Of a stretch of 64,000 nucleotides of DNA, positions 34,465-46,919 are shown one piece after another. The position numbers and the translations under genes are program-made. This stretch comes from Dryocosmus kuriphilus. Its lineage: Eukaryota; Arthropoda; Insecta; Hymenoptera; Cynipidae. The DNA lies in the NCBI GenBank assembly GCA_038277395.1, contig CM076193.1, positions 117,830,133-117,894,132 of the forward strand, read 5' to 3'. The notes below the pieces were generated by a model. The model did no database searches and was not told the DNA's origin. It worked only from the letters and a program-made list of their open reading frames with translations. Numbering within the stretch: the first letter of the stretch is position 1; the number at the start of each line of letters is the position of its first letter.

Positions 34465-36121
34465 CACATACGACGAGCAAATTGGGAAAACGTGGAGTAG
34501 GGAACAGGGAGAAAAAATAGAGGAGGAAACCGACAAAGTATCGTGAAAATGAAGCATAGCGTATCACCAATGACCAGTAGAGTGATTTATAATATAATTT
34601 TATTATTATAAAACCTGACCCTATTTTATCTTCGTTAATGGAGCGTTTCCATTTTGAAGTTTAATAAAATAGTTGATGATGATGTATTTTATTAGCATTA
34701 TTATTCGACCGGTGAAATTTTGCGTTGAAAATTAATATGTAACACAAATACAGAATTTAAATTCTATGATTCTATTTTGAAGTTTCGTAATTTTAGGCCC
34801 TACATATTATAATTTAAAACAAATTTAGTTGATTAAGTTTGAAATGTTCAGTTTGGAATATTTTCAAATAAAAAATGTATTGATTTTGAAAACCCAGTTC
34901 CAAAATTGTTAAAATTTTCAAGATTGTACAATAGTTTCAAATTAAAAGCCACAATGATTCAGGAATTTGCATGACAGTTTCATCTTTCAATCGTTTAAAG
35001 TTCTAAAATTTTAAATTGAAAGCCTTGAAAGTCAATTTTAAGTTTTTATTGTTCAAAATTGAAAAACTTTATATTGAAATATTCAAAATTAGTAGACTTT
35101 AAGTATTTTATTTCAGATTGGAATCCTTAATATTTGGACAATCTTGAATTGAAAACGTAACCTATCGAATAATTTCAAGTTCAAATATTGAGATTTGCAC
35201 GACAACGTTTAAGGTCTTTCGAAATTCCACAATTAAAATTTTTTTTGCTATTATACTACATCAAACCCATTTCCTCAGAACAACAGTTGCGCTATTTCTA
35301 TTCTTCTATAGTAATCAGTAAATAATTTTATTAATAAATATTTATACTTAACTACAAATACTTAACTAGAAAATATAATACTATTCGATAAAAAGTATTA
35401 TGTTCATATGTTTTTACCTATTATAACAATGTCATTCTTTACTACTATAGTACATACTACTATAGTACAAAAAAAAGGGTGCACTCTAAATAAGTAAAGT
35501 TTAGAATTAATTATGAAAAAAGCACGTAAAACCCGAAAATAAATGTTATTTAGAATTTTCACGGTATTCCCGATATCGTTTTAATTTTTTTTTCAATTTT
35601 GCAACTAATGATATTTTTTATTTTTCCCTAAAATGGGTTAATATTGTTAAAAAATATTACTTTTTTGGTTGCAAATGAAAGTGCACACCCTCTAAAGTAT
35701 GTGCACGGCGCCCAGACAGGGTGCATTTACTTTCTTAAATCTTATATCAATTAAAAATTAAAATTTTTTTTTTAGATGTAAAAAGAGATTATTAAAAAAC
35801 TATTTGGTCGACAAAGCCTGGATTGAGAATCAAAACTTAGTATGTTTAGGACTATCTTTTTTAAAAATTTTGAACTCCAAAAGCAATTTCCTCGAACGTA
35901 CTTTAATACACACTAAAAACACGTTTTTTACGTTAGACAGACATTTTGAAATTCTTGAAATAATTTTTGAATAATTTAATCATACCTATCTTTTTGAGAA
36001 CTTAATATACTACAAATTTTATAAATAGCACTTAACCACGAGTTCCTTTTGGTTTTCGAGATTTAAAGCAAAATGTGAAAAAAAGTAGGAAATTTCAACT
36101 TTCAATGTTTATATCAAAGCT
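34465..36121. other. AT-rich low-complexity sequence, no gene seen
   Basis: Contains scattered TTCAAAATT words (34860-35230), a duplicated TACTACTATAGTACA at about 35443-35470, and A-rich stretches. I see nothing coding. Confidence 0.5.
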
Positions 36122-36481
36122 AGCGGCCCTCGTAAAAAAAAAAAAAAAAAAAAAAAATGGTATGGTCTCTGAGCCTCGAAAGAACTATATATAACCGCAC
36201 AACCGACTTTTCGCTAACAGTGCATTGCCTAAGTTGTGTTTCTAGAACAGAGTATCTCCAGGGTGAGGTGTTCAGTCCCATGCCGTCCCAAGATCATCGT
36301 GGCGATCCGAGTGCAGGCCTCACCGGTAATAAACACGGGAGTGCATCTCTTCTCGCGCCACGATGGAGCACGGCTGGCCTTTCATGTTCGAAGTGCGGAG
36401 AGCGGGACTCGAACCCGGGACTTTCCGAGTGAGAGTCGGGTGCTCTGCCGACTGAGCCATGCACGTGCTCAGCGGCCCTCG
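36122..36481 (-). mobile_element. tRNA-derived SINE with T-rich 3' end
   Basis: The 11-bp word AGCGGCCCTCG flanks the element directly (36122-36132 and 36471-36481), a perfect target duplication. On the minus strand the element starts with a tRNA-like head (36466-36394), continues through a GC-richer body, and ends in a run of 24 T (the plus-strand A run 36134-36157). A T-tail on the tRNA strand is unusual. Frames across the element are chance products of its GC content. Confidence 0.8.
36394..36466 (-). pseudogene. tRNA-like SINE head (Glu-CUC-like)
   Basis: Reading the minus strand: A box TGGCTCAGTCGG with a four-pair D stem (GCTC/GAGC), an anticodon arm whose loop CTCTCAC would place CUC as anticodon, and a T arm with a near-perfect B box (GGGTTCGAGTCCC). 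The acceptor strands do not pair, so this is an RNA polymerase III promoter of a SINE and not a functional tRNA. Confidence 0.75.
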
Positions 36482-36964
36482 GAATGGAGTGCAAAAATTA
36501 TCAGATAATTTGTTGACTTAGAATGAAGCGATTAAACAAGAATTGAAGTTGCCGCTAATTTGTTCCCGAAAAGGCTACTTTGTCTAATTTGACTGAACTA
36601 TTTTCCTTGGTGCTATGTTCAAGCGGCTTTGGGGCAACAGCCGTACCAAACGTACAAAATCGACCTCGCGTTTCATGCAGCGACTCTCCCTGAAGTTACT
36701 GTGCCAAGCTTCTTTCAGTGTAGGAATTGGATAAGTGTCACATGCCCTTAAAGGTTTTCAAAATTAGGTAAATTTTAACTCGAAGCTTTTTAAATTAGGT
36801 GACCTGAAAATTAGAAACTTTTAAAATATTACACTTTAAGGAACCAAAACTTGATTAATTCAAAATGAAGTTTTAAAACTGGTACATTTTCAAAACCGAA
36901 ACGGAAACCGAATCCGAAAAGTTTAATTTCAAGCCTAAGATAGTTGAATGGTTTTAAATTTAAA
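36482..36964. other. No feature recognised
   Basis: About 480 bp between the SINE and the GC-rich repeat cluster, with a slightly GC-richer first half. I see no coding or structural signal. Confidence 0.5.
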
Positions 36965-38113
36965 TTAATAAAAATGAAAAAATCTGCCCGCTTCGCGGGG
37001 CACATTCTTATCGCGCGCGAAGTATGAGCGGGCCTGGGGCGCGCGTTTGTTGGAACTCGCGCTTCGCGCTCGATACGATACGTTATTTACGGCACTCGCG
37101 CTTTGCGCTCGATAGTTTATTTACCTCGCGCTACGCGCTCGGTGTTTATGGATCGTATAAACCTTTAAATTAAAAATTACAAAAGAAATTATTTTACTTA
37201 AGGCTCTATCACCCTTAAGGAATAGATTCTCATCATTCTCTCTCTCTTTCCAAGGTGAACAATTCTGCTTGTTAATATTTTCTCATATCTTGCATAGTTT
37301 TGCTGAAAAGTGGTTTTCTTTATATTTCATAACATATTTCACGAATAACTCAAAAAATACGCGTCTGTTCGAAAATATGGTGGAGGGCAAATTTTTAGAT
37401 CTTCTTGAGCTGAATAACTTCGATATTCATCATTTCTTTTGTATCTCGCATATTTTGGCGGGAAATTTGAATTTTTGATTTTTTAATAGCATTTTCTCGA
37501 TTAAAATCAAAGCCGTGCATTTTATCAAAAAATAGTTAAATCAAAATTTATAGCTCCTTTTTAGATGAACAACTTTGTTTATTATCATTTTTTCGTATCT
37601 TGCATAGTTTGGCGAGAAAGTTGAATTTTTGATTTTTAATAACGTTTTCTCCATTAAAACAAAAACTGTGCATTTTATCAAAAAATGGTTAACACAAAAT
37701 TTGTAGATCTTTTTAGGGTAAACAATTTTTGTTATATACATATTTTCTGTGTCTCGCACAGTTTAGCCGGAAAATGGTTTTCTTGATTTTGTGAAAACCG
37801 TTTTTGATGGATAAAACCATAACCGTTCGTCAAAAGGGGCTGGTTAAGGAACTCGTCCTTACTTTTTACGCTTTAAAGAAGTGTGCTAAAGCACAACCCA
37901 ATCAGATTAGTCCTTCGAAAGTTATCGTATTCACAGACTACTACGACAACGACAACAACGACAACGACGACGACAAAGACAGACAGACACCAACGTAAAA
38001 CATGTTTTTTCGGATTCAGAGGGTCATGAAACGTCGACATTTCATGAAATCCGCGAAAGTCAGTTTTCACATAAAACTAATACCTTCTCATTGAGATGGG
38101 AATGTAAAAATTG
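36965..38113 (+). repeat. GC-rich interspersed repeat, copy B
   Basis: Best-preserved copy of the family. It opens with CTGCCCGCTTCGCGGGGCAC, a hairpin, then blocks of GCGCTTCGCGCTCG and variants (36990-37145). TTACTTAAGGCTCTATC follows, then four units of about 170 bp with TCTTGCATAGTTTTG-like words, then GATGGATAAAACCATAACCG and a CGACAA/GAC microsatellite at 37941-37985. The end is AATACCTTCTCATTGAGATG, then GGAATGTAAAA. The frames across the microsatellite (both strands) are repeat translations. Confidence 0.75.
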
Positions 38114-38160
38114 CATTTAGCAGGCAAACAATTTGAAAAATTTTTAATTAAAAAAAATTC

Positions 38161-39764
38161 ACGTTTTGGATATACTTTCATTGATTGGTGAGCGCGAGAA
38201 ACGTGATGAGAATGCGCCTGAGTATCGGGCAGATTTTTCAATAACTTTAGTAACCTTTTATTACCTGTACAATAATGTATTTTTTTATTAAAGCAACTAT
38301 ATAATACGTTTAATTAATAAACTATGCGTTGTATCAGGAAATAGTCTTCAGAAAGTTCGTAGGTCTTTCCAAGGTGAACAATTTATAACATTTTCTCGTG
38401 TTTCGCATAGTTTTGCTGAAAAGTCGATTTCTTTATACTCAATAACATTTTTCAGGAATAACTCAAAAAATATGCGTCTTTGCAAAAAAATGATATAAAG
38501 AAAATTTGTAGATCTTTTTGGGATGAACAACTTTACTCCGTATAATATTTTTCGTATCTTGCATATTGTGGCCGGAAAATGGATTTATTGATTTGTCATA
38601 AACCGTTTTCGATGATTAAAACCATAACCGGTGGTCAAAAACCGCTGGTTAACGAATCCATCCTTACTTTTTACGCCTTGAGTAAGTACGCCAAAGCGCA
38701 ATCCAATCCGATCAGTTCTTCGAAAGTTATCGTGTTCACAGACTACTACGACAACGACAACAACGACGACGACAAAGACAGACAGACACCAACGTAAAAC
38801 ATGTTTTTTTTTCGGATTCAGAGGGTCATGAAACGTCGACATTTCATGAAATCTGCGAAAGTCAGTTTTCACATAAAACTAATACCTTCTCATTGAGATG
38901 GGAATGTAAAAATTGCATTTAGCAGCCAAACAATGTAAAAAAATTTAAATTAAAAAAAATGTACGTTTTGGATATACTTTCATTGATTGGTGAGCGCGAG
39001 AAACGTGATGAGAATGCGCCTGAGTATCGGGCAGATTTTTCAATAACTTTAGTAACCTTTTATTACCTGTACAATAATGTATTTTTTTATTAAAGCAACT
39101 ATATAATACGTTTCATTAATAAACTATGCGTTATATCAGGAAATAGTCTTCAGAAAGTTCGTAGGTCTTTCCAAGGTGAACAATTTATAACATTTTCTCG
39201 TGTCTCGCATAGTTTTGCTGAAAAGTCGATTTCTTTATACTCAATAACTTTTTTCAGGAATAACTCAAAAACTATGCGTCTTTGCAAAAAAATGATATAA
39301 AGCAAATTTGTAGATCTTTTTAGGATGAACAACTTTATTTAGTATAATATTTTTCGTATCTTGCATATTTTGGCCGGAAAATTGATTTATTGATTTGGCA
39401 TAAACCGTTTTCGATGATTTAAACCATAACCGGTAGTCAAAAACCGCTGGTTAACGAATCCGTCCTTACTTTTTACGCCTTGAGGAAGTACACCGAAGCG
39501 CAATCCAATCCGATCAGTCCTTCGAAAGTTATCGTGTTCACAGACTACAACGACAACGACAACGACAACAACGACGACAACGCCAGGCAGACGCCAACGT
39601 AAAACATGTTTTTTTCGGATTCAGGGGGTCACGAAACGTAGAGATTTTATGAAATCCGCGAAATTCAGTTTTCACATAAAAGTAATACCTTCTCATTGAG
39701 ATGAGAATGTAAAAATGTCGGAATAAAACATTCAAAACTAACAATTTCATACTAATACATTCCT
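38161..39764 (+). repeat. Tandem pair of GC-rich repeat units, period 802 bp (copies C and D)
   Basis: ACGTTTTGGATATACTTTCA starts at 38161 and again at 38963, and the intervening 802 bp is nearly identical in both copies up to about 39716. Each unit has the internal TCTCGCATAGTTTTGCTGAA-type blocks, the CGACAA microsatellite and the AATACCTTCTCATTGAGATG terminus, but lacks the GC-rich head. With copy B this makes a head-to-tail run of three. Confidence 0.8.
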
Positions 39765-41254
39765 TTAACACAGTGCAATAAATTTAATATGGAAGCTTGC
39801 AAAGTTACAGAATTCTGTAAAAGGGTTGAGAAATGGTCATTTAAAATTAAGATACTTAAGAAAATAATTTTGCAAAACGCCTTTAAAATGAAACCAAGTT
39901 ACACCATTTTAGAACTAGGGATCCAACAATCAAATTCATTTTTGTATGTTTGAATGTGTTCCGAATTAAACATTTTAAACGCAATGCCTTTCAAAATAAA
40001 AGATTTTTTACTAGATGAGGCTTAAAACTGTAGAATTTCAACTCGGAAATACAGTAATTTATTATTACTATAATTAAAACCATATACATATATGAACGAA
40101 TCTATTTCATATGTAAAGGACAAACCAAAATTAATACCGTTCTAATTTTGATTTTGGTTCTGTCCTTGGTTTCTATTAAGGTCAGGAAATCCTGCGGTTT
40201 AATCCAATTCGAATAATCCGATACATGGATTGTGCAGCGATTCGCTTAATTTATTTAAATGAATGCAGATATGCTGCGCATGTTCTGTGGGATGCTAAAG
40301 ATGGTTAGGTATTGATATTACACGTGAAATTACTTTTTAGAATAAATATATATGGATACCTTTCAGTTTGTTTATTCTATATTTTAAAACGAAAAACATG
40401 TATCATTTTATCTGTAAACTTTCTGTAAAATTATATAAAAAATTCTTCAAGATTTAGAGTGGTTTAAAGAGGCTGGACTGTTCTTTAAAATTTGCTTTTA
40501 ATCCGAAAAAGTTTCGATAAATTATTCTTTATTAAATAAAAGAAGATCAGGATTCAAATATAAATGATCATTAATTAATCTAGATAAAATAAGAAAAGTT
40601 TGAAAGAAAATGCACTAGGTTTATCTAGGGAAGTATGACTCATTTTCTCGTTATCGTTTCCTGGCCTCGAGTAACAATGATATCCGATGAGGGAATAGTC
40701 CCATACCTCATTAGGAACCGGAACAATGTGTCACGTAGTATATTTTATTCTACATTGCGGCTCGTGAAAACAATGGCTTTATCAAGCTTCAGAATGGAAT
40801 GCGATTTATTCCGGCCGGTTTGTCAATTAAGCTATTCGATTGAAAAATAATGAATTAATTCCCCAGGAAGGCGCCACCACGCTGAAATCAACAACCTGTA
40901 GATATCCGGTGTGTAGGCGGAGGTTACTGCCACCGACTCATCCCTCCTTCCGCCCTATCAAACCCTCGAGAGTCGCTGCATTGTAGAACTTGCCCAGGGT
41001 CGCATTATTAATTAGATAGTGTCCGACTGTCAACTTTAAAACAAACACTTCGGTTCAAAAGAACGATATCAATCTTTATTTAATATTCCTGATATCGAAG
41101 GGGTTTCAGTTATAATTATTTTAATCTTTTTGTTAATAACATTTTAAGACAGAGCGAGAGAAATGAGGAAACTTAATTTTTCACATTCCACGAATTAAAA
41201 ATTCAGACAAGAGTTTCGATTCAGGTTCATAGCCAATTTAATCTTACTCTTTAT
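39765..41254. other. Mostly AT-rich; GC-richer patch at 40860-41010
   Basis: No transposon signal. A 150-bp patch at 40860-41010 is GC-rich and looks single-copy, with no long reading frame. The frame at 40635-40850 (71 codons) shows no domain. The patch may be an exon fragment, a regulatory region or an old repeat; I cannot decide. Confidence 0.35.
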
Positions 41255-41601
41255 TGCCGGGAATGCTATATTGGGGAATGGAAGAGGAGGAGTGACTGTC
41301 GAGTTTTCGAGTATCGGATCTTTCACCGATTAGGTAGAAACCTCCCTCACTCGGTGTGGTAATGCCAAAACACCACCCGGTATCTTGGAAGAGGATTGAG
41401 GATATTGTGTGGGTAATTTTCGTTGGGCGCGAAATATAACAGGAATGCTATACTGTGAAAGGGAAGAGGAGGAGTGACTGTCGACTGTTGGAGGTGGTAG
41501 CGAGTGAGCGTCAGCAAAAATTGATTTCGGCCCGGGGAATCGAACCCTTGGCCGCCGGCTCGAAAGCCCGATGCGCTAACCACTGCGCCAACCACGGAGT
41601 C
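41255..41601 (-). mobile_element. tRNA-derived SINE
   Basis: On the minus strand the head (41601-41529) has an A box TGGCGCAGTGGTTAG and a B box GGGTTCGATTCCCC, typical of a tRNA-derived RNA polymerase III promoter. The body continues leftward. A 45-bp block, GGAATGCTATA to GAGGAGTGACTGTCGA, is present twice (41261-41305 and 41440-41485), so the 3' part is internally duplicated. No A or T tail and no clear target duplication were seen. The frame on the minus strand (41347-41595) is the SINE read as protein. Confidence 0.75.
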
Positions 41602-42593
41602 GGTGATGAATTACATACAGTCAACTCATGACCTTACTGCCTCACCACAACCACTCAAGTGAGTCCTCGGGGTGAAAAGGGGGAAGCCATGTGACGTGTA
41701 CCATGTACCACGTTACATCTTATAGAAAATTAATTTCCGCTAATCCAAAATACAGTCCAAAATACAATTAACCGAATTGCATCAAGGTCAATTTAGGTGA
41801 ATTCAAATTCAATTCAAGTTAAACTAAATTAAGACCCCTATCGCCCCCCCCCCCCCCCCCGCCCGCCCGCAAATAAACAAATAAACTAACTAAACTAAAT
41901 TAAGATGTGGTGAAATAAACAAGACTACAAATCAATTGTAATTATTTCCAGTCAATTTAACCGCATCCAAGTAAATGCATCAGTATAATCAAGTTAATTC
42001 AAGTGAGCTACAGTGAACTGAACTGCATTTAAGTCAATTAAACTGCATTGAAATCCAAACAAGTGTATTTAAATAAATTCAAGTAAGTTGAAGAGAATTC
42101 CAAGTGAACTGATTCCAAATTCATTCAGTTGAATATAAGTAAACTCGGATGAATTCAAGGAAATTCTTAGCAAATGAATTTCATCGAATTGCGGATGAAT
42201 GAAATTCGGTTCAAATTGAATTCAGTTCATTGGGAATTAATTTAGGAGTAATTTTTAATATTAATTTCACTAAATTACAGGTGAATTAAAGTTAATTTAA
42301 GTTAAATTAAATGCAATGCCGTGAAATAAACTAGAATTCAACAAAAGTTACTGTTTGAGTATTTTTTTATTTATCGGTTATTTTTAATTTTTAAGAATAC
42401 TTTTAATATAAAGTATACATTTCTATTGGAAAATTCCTTTTTATCCGTTCGAAGGTTTTTTTTCAGTATCCCTAGTAGAGAAGCTGCTCATTACAATTTG
42501 CTTGGTAGTTTTTATTTAATTTCAACTCCGTCATAGTTAATACCATTAGAAGTATAAAATACTTTCTCATCTTTTTGGACTCGTCTTAGAATA
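41602..42593. repeat. Degenerate AAGT(N)AATTC satellite and poly-C tract
   Basis: From about 41760 to 42310, words such as CAAGTGAATTCAAGT and AATTCAAGTAAGTTG repeat irregularly with a period of roughly 10 bp. A C run near 41847-41861 is followed by GCCCGCCCGC and AAATAAAC units. There is no coding sense. The flanks up to 42593 show nothing. Confidence 0.6.
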
Positions 42594-43500
42594 TGTACAG
42601 GGTGTTTTTTTTTTACCTTTGTATATCGAAATATTTCAAAAAATACGCATTCTACGAAAAAAATGCCCGTAAAATAGTATACATCATGAGTAATGTTAGC
42701 CACGTCTTTATACGCACTACTCAATGTTTGCAGGACGAGTTGTATTATCACGCGTGCCGAAGTAATGTGTAGTGCGTGTGAAGGCGTGGCTACTTTTACA
42801 AGTGATGCACGATATTTCAATCGAAACCAGCATGTTACGAAACAGTAGGGCCGTCTGAAAAATGTGTGTTGTATGGCTCCTTATCGAAATGGTGGAAAAA
42901 CGCCCTACATACACAGCACAATTTGTTTATTTTGCCAGTTTATGTTGCGTAATTGCACGAAAACAAAAATTCACTGTAGTACATGAAAACAGACAACTCA
43001 CATACAAGTGCACAGCATCTTAGCTTATTGTCTTGTGATTGGTTACCCTCTCGTGGCGTGAAATTTAAACTGATGCTGGCGCGATTTGTGGCGCCATCAT
43101 CTGGTTTGGTTTTTTTTTTTTACGCGAGTGTAATAGTATAGAGAGAAAGCATTGCGCGTTATGAAGTGGCAGTTTGGGGAACTAATTACCTGTCACCATT
43201 CGGTAAAGGGCTATATAACACCCATTTTTCAGGGGGCGTTACAGTCTCATAACATGGTGGTTTCGACTAAATACTTTTTATTTTCGAGGAGGAAAAGCGA
43301 CTTTACAAAAATTTACCCCAAACCCCATCCCCTGGGGGCAGGATGGGGAGTAAATTTGAAATTTCGAATAGGAAGCCCTATTTTTTATCAGAGATTCAGA
43401 TTCTCCTTTAAGAAATATGTGAGTTTTATTCGAAAAAATTTTTCGATTCGCGAGAAATGGGGCTGCAATTGCGAAAAATGAAATTTTTGATTATTTCAAG
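42594..43500. repeat. Hairpin-type repeat, possible transposon remnant
   Basis: It starts near TGTACAGGGTGTTTTTT, a start shared by many mariner-group transposons. 42820-42935 and 43160-43275 are imperfect inverted copies: ATGTTACGAAACAG opposite CTCATAACATGGTGG, and TTATCGAAATGGTGG opposite CACCATTCGGTAAAGG. No intact frame was found; the frames here give no motifs. The right limit is uncertain. Confidence 0.45.
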
Positions 43501-44100
43501 GATAACGCTTCCAAACGAAAGGTAAATGAGACGTGTTGAATGTAAGAAGGACCATTCAATTGCAATCAATTTAATTTTGGGCCCTAATTTTAGCTCCACC
43601 CAGGAATCACGACATGGACGTAGTAGTTGCCTATTCCCTTCGGTGTGCTTAACTTCGGTGAGTGCCTTTGTCTTTTACCATCGGAGTGCTTGAACTTTCA
43701 ACCGAGGGACAGTAAAAGTGATAAAACTGCAGAAAACCTTTCCCGAACGCAGTCGGATGTCGGAATTCGATTTTGGATGTAGATATTACATATCATTGAC
43801 TGTCCACTGTCTACATCTATCCTCGACGTCATTCCGGCTTGAGCGAGAATCACGAACGGTCAGTCGGTCACCCATTCGAACGCTAACCGCGTCTGTCCGT
43901 GCTTAACGTTTATCCATTAGGAGGGTTGATTGGAGGGTTCATTAGGAGTGTTTATTTGATTTGGGCTAAGTGTTGGTTGCGTTTATTTCAGTTTGTCGTA
44001 ATTAGTTGCTTTCGTTTGGGTTATTGTTGTTGGTCACGTTCGTTTGGGTTGGTTTGGATGTCGTTGTATTCCCTCATTACTTGACTTCATTACTTTTATA
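43501..44100. other. GC-richer leader upstream of a transposase remnant
   Basis: About 600 bp of mixed composition, containing two related words (TTCGGTGTGCTTAACTTCGG and CATCGGAGTGCTTGAAC) 60 bp apart. It probably belongs to the element whose transposase starts at 44101. No frame is convincing. Confidence 0.4.
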
Positions 44101-44660
44101 ATGGAAATTATATCTCAACAAAGGAAGGTTGAAAAGATTCTCATTTATGGAGAAAGTAGGAGGAATATCTATGATGCTGTCACGCTTTATGCTCAACGTT
44201 TCCCAGAAAATGTTCCTTCACGCGCTTCCTTTTACCCGGTTGTCAAAAAGTTCATCCCTGGCGGAAGTGTGCAACCGTAAAAAAAGGAACCGTCGATAAA
44301 CAGTTACTGGAGTTGATAATTAAATCGCGATTTTTGCTGAAGTCACTCATGATCTTCATGTTAGTGCTCGACAACTAAATCGCGATTCCGGAATGTCTCT
44401 ATCCAGTATTTGTAAGGCATTAAAACGTAATAAATATCATCCTTATCATATTTTACTGCATCAAGAACTTCATGGCAATGACTTTCAGAACCGAGTGACA
44501 TTTTGTCAATAGGCGGTTCAGCAGATACAAGGAAACCCGAATTTCTTGTTTCTTGTACTGTTCTGAGGCGAGTCGTCTTTCACAAACCATGGTAACGTTA
44601 ATCGACACAACATGCATTATTGGAGTGTAGAAAATCCACACTGGTTGCTCCTTTTTAATT
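44101..44660 (+). pseudogene. Mariner/IS630-type transposase remnant (DUF4817-like HTH)
   Basis: ATG 44101 encodes an HTH of the DUF4817 kind: KILIYGESRRNIYDAV, then FPENVPSRASFYPVVKKF and GSVQP, followed by a stop at 44278. Reading continues in shifting frames as HVSARQLNRDSG, LHGNDFQNRVTFCQ and FTNHGNVNRHNMHYWSVENP, which surrounds the first catalytic Asp of these insect transposases; here that Asp codon is damaged. The second and third catalytic regions are absent. A C-terminal fragment of a related protein is at 53556-53782. Confidence 0.75.
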
Positions 44661-45574
44661 GGTGCAGTTTCTCAAAAATCCGCAATGATAGTTTCTTAAA
44701 AATAATTCACAAATTACATAAAAATAGTAGTTGATTTTCTTTACATATTTCATATAAGGCAAAATTAATTTGCCTCGGGGGTTATTATACAGAGAATAAA
44801 ATTAATCGGGGACTCGAAGTCTTATTTATAAAAACTGCAATTGCCAGAACATAAATCCTATTGAGCACACACTTTTTTTTTTCGATGCGTAGACAATATA
44901 TCATGAAATTAACGGAACGAAAAACAACAGTTCATCATCCAGAAGCGTGCGGCGGTTACCTGAAAATTTAGAGAGCAGCAATACGTTCCTGGGTGAACGA
45001 AACGTTAAGCGAACCAATGGTTACCCAGGAGATAATGGTCTCCAATAATTCTCAAGTGTCATTGGCTCAATATATTTTCCAGAGGTGCAGGTCGTTGGAA
45101 AAGTGGTCTTAGACTGTTGAACGAATTGCGACGATGGCAAGGAAGCGTTTCAAGGATGAATTACTTGACGAGCTAGGAATTTCTTGCACACCGTCGACTA
45201 CGTTTCGAAAATTTTATTTATAGTCCCAAGACACCCGCCCAACTTTTCATCACGTACTACATACGAGTATATCAATCAGCTTTTTATTTCACAGTCCTAT
45301 TTATGAAGATAAATATCACTCTTTAACCATAAATTCGGCAGAAATTTCAAGTAGCAAAAACAACGCGAGTTTGTTGTTTAATATTGAAAATTTTCACAAC
45401 TTACTTAAAAACCAGTTTGTAAAGTAGGTGTTATACATCCAGCAACTACTACATTCTTCTCGCCCTTGTTCCCTTACCCCGACAGCATTCATCCCATCTT
45501 CTTCCCCCACTATGACGCTTCTCCCTTCCGACGCAACACATACTTTTTCTATCTCCTCTACCACTCACCCCCCT
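44661..45574. other. No gene recognised
   Basis: Mixed sequence including a balanced-composition block at 44940-45230 without an open frame, and a C-rich patch at 45470-45590. I cannot assign either. Confidence 0.45.
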
Positions 45575-45993
45575 CTCTTGCCCTCTGATTTTTCTTGGGT
45601 CTCCGTGTACTTATGTATTTTGACGTGCTGATTACGAAAATGATAGTAAAAATTGGCGACTAGTCGATTTTCATAGTGAAACCATGAAAAAATCATTAAA
45701 ATCATGGTTTTTTTGCGTTTAACTCAGCTAATATGCAAAATTTAAAAAAAATTCAAACAAAGGTTGTAGATCTCCTCGAAATACATATTTTCTGTTACAA
45801 ACATTTTGTTCTGTGAATGATAGTTTCCGAGAAAATCAATGATACAAAGATCTCCATTGGTTTCGGTTTGGTACCTACTCACGCTTTTCACCACAGGAAG
45901 GTTGGAGAAATTTGAACAGCATATCTTATTATTTTTTATTTTTTATGTTTTCTAATTTTTTTCCAGATTTTTATGATTTTATGCTGAATATAT

Positions 45994-46919
45994 TCAGTGG
46001 CCAGGGTAATATTTTTTAATATCGCTGATTAATTGATTAAATGGATCAGCACCTATTTTTCTAAGGGATCGATGCCACAGAAATTCGCAGAGGTGGTCTG
46101 CAAGATTGCTCGTGTGCACTCCCCGTCGTGAAAGAAATTTTCGCATCTACCGCCAAGATGACTCGATGTTTTGAGTATGCGCTCCGGAGTTGGGATTCAC
46201 AAAATTCTCGGAGTGATTCACCGTATGATGGACCAATCCATCATCTTCTAAATTAATGTAACTCTTCCAAAAATCGGTGTGAATCTCTGTGCCTTCCGCT
46301 ACATGCTTTTTAATTAGTTCTATTAGAGTAGCCTGATCTCTTTTATTGTCGGGACAGATTTCCAACCGATATTGGTAGGGATGTCCTCGGTGAATCAATC
46401 CGTGAATCCATGATCCTTCTACTACACGGTCTCGCTCGTATTTTCGACGGCCGATCTTGCACTCATCAATTTCCACTAATTCACCGACACAGCCAATGCG
46501 ACCTTCCTCTTCGAATTGGTTGTCAAGAGCAAGCTTGAAGATTTCTCTGCAAAAAGAGAAGCGATCTGCAACCGCTTCCCGCGAAACCGATTGTTCTTCG
46601 ATAATGCTGCTTTCCCGGATCGTTTGCTCCAAATTAAAGTTTGCAGCGAAACAGTAGGTTAGAACATATGTGGCTGCGGAAGTGTGGCATCTCTCAAACC
46701 ACGTATTTTCAGCTACAGTACAAGTGTGATTATACTTCCCTTTTTAAAGCAATGGAACGTCCCGCAAACATTTTGAGATTCATAAAGAGTCATCCGTTTG
46801 TTATGTATTGGGCAAAATCGTTCTCTTGGAATTAGTTCGATTTGTTGCAACCACTCAAGTGTTGTTTCCCTTTTTTGGAGAATCGTACGTAGCTTAAAAA
46901 TATTATAAGTTTGATCCAT
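45994..46919 (-). pseudogene. Merlin transposase (IS1595/ISXO2-like), broken
   Basis: On the minus strand the protein begins MDQTYNIFKLRTIL and has a zinc-ribbon-like region with CPIHNKRM and CGTFHC. After a frame change near 46735 it continues TWFERCHTSAATYVLTYCF. The DDE-type core follows: VEIDECKIGRRKYERDR (first Asp), HTDFWKSY (second Asp) and HTQNIESSWR, the N-E motif at the end of the catalytic domain. TAG at 46147-46149 interrupts the frame, which then runs through FLWHRSLRK and DPFNQLISDI to TGA at 45994. Merlin elements are the eukaryotic relatives of IS1016/IS1595. Inverted ends could not be located. Confidence 0.85.

Noticed and set aside
36394..36466. Functional tRNA-Glu gene
   Set aside because: The acceptor strands do not pair and the element continues as a SINE body with target duplications.
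41529..41601. Functional tRNA gene
   Set aside because: Good A and B boxes, but poor cloverleaf pairing and continuation into a SINE body.
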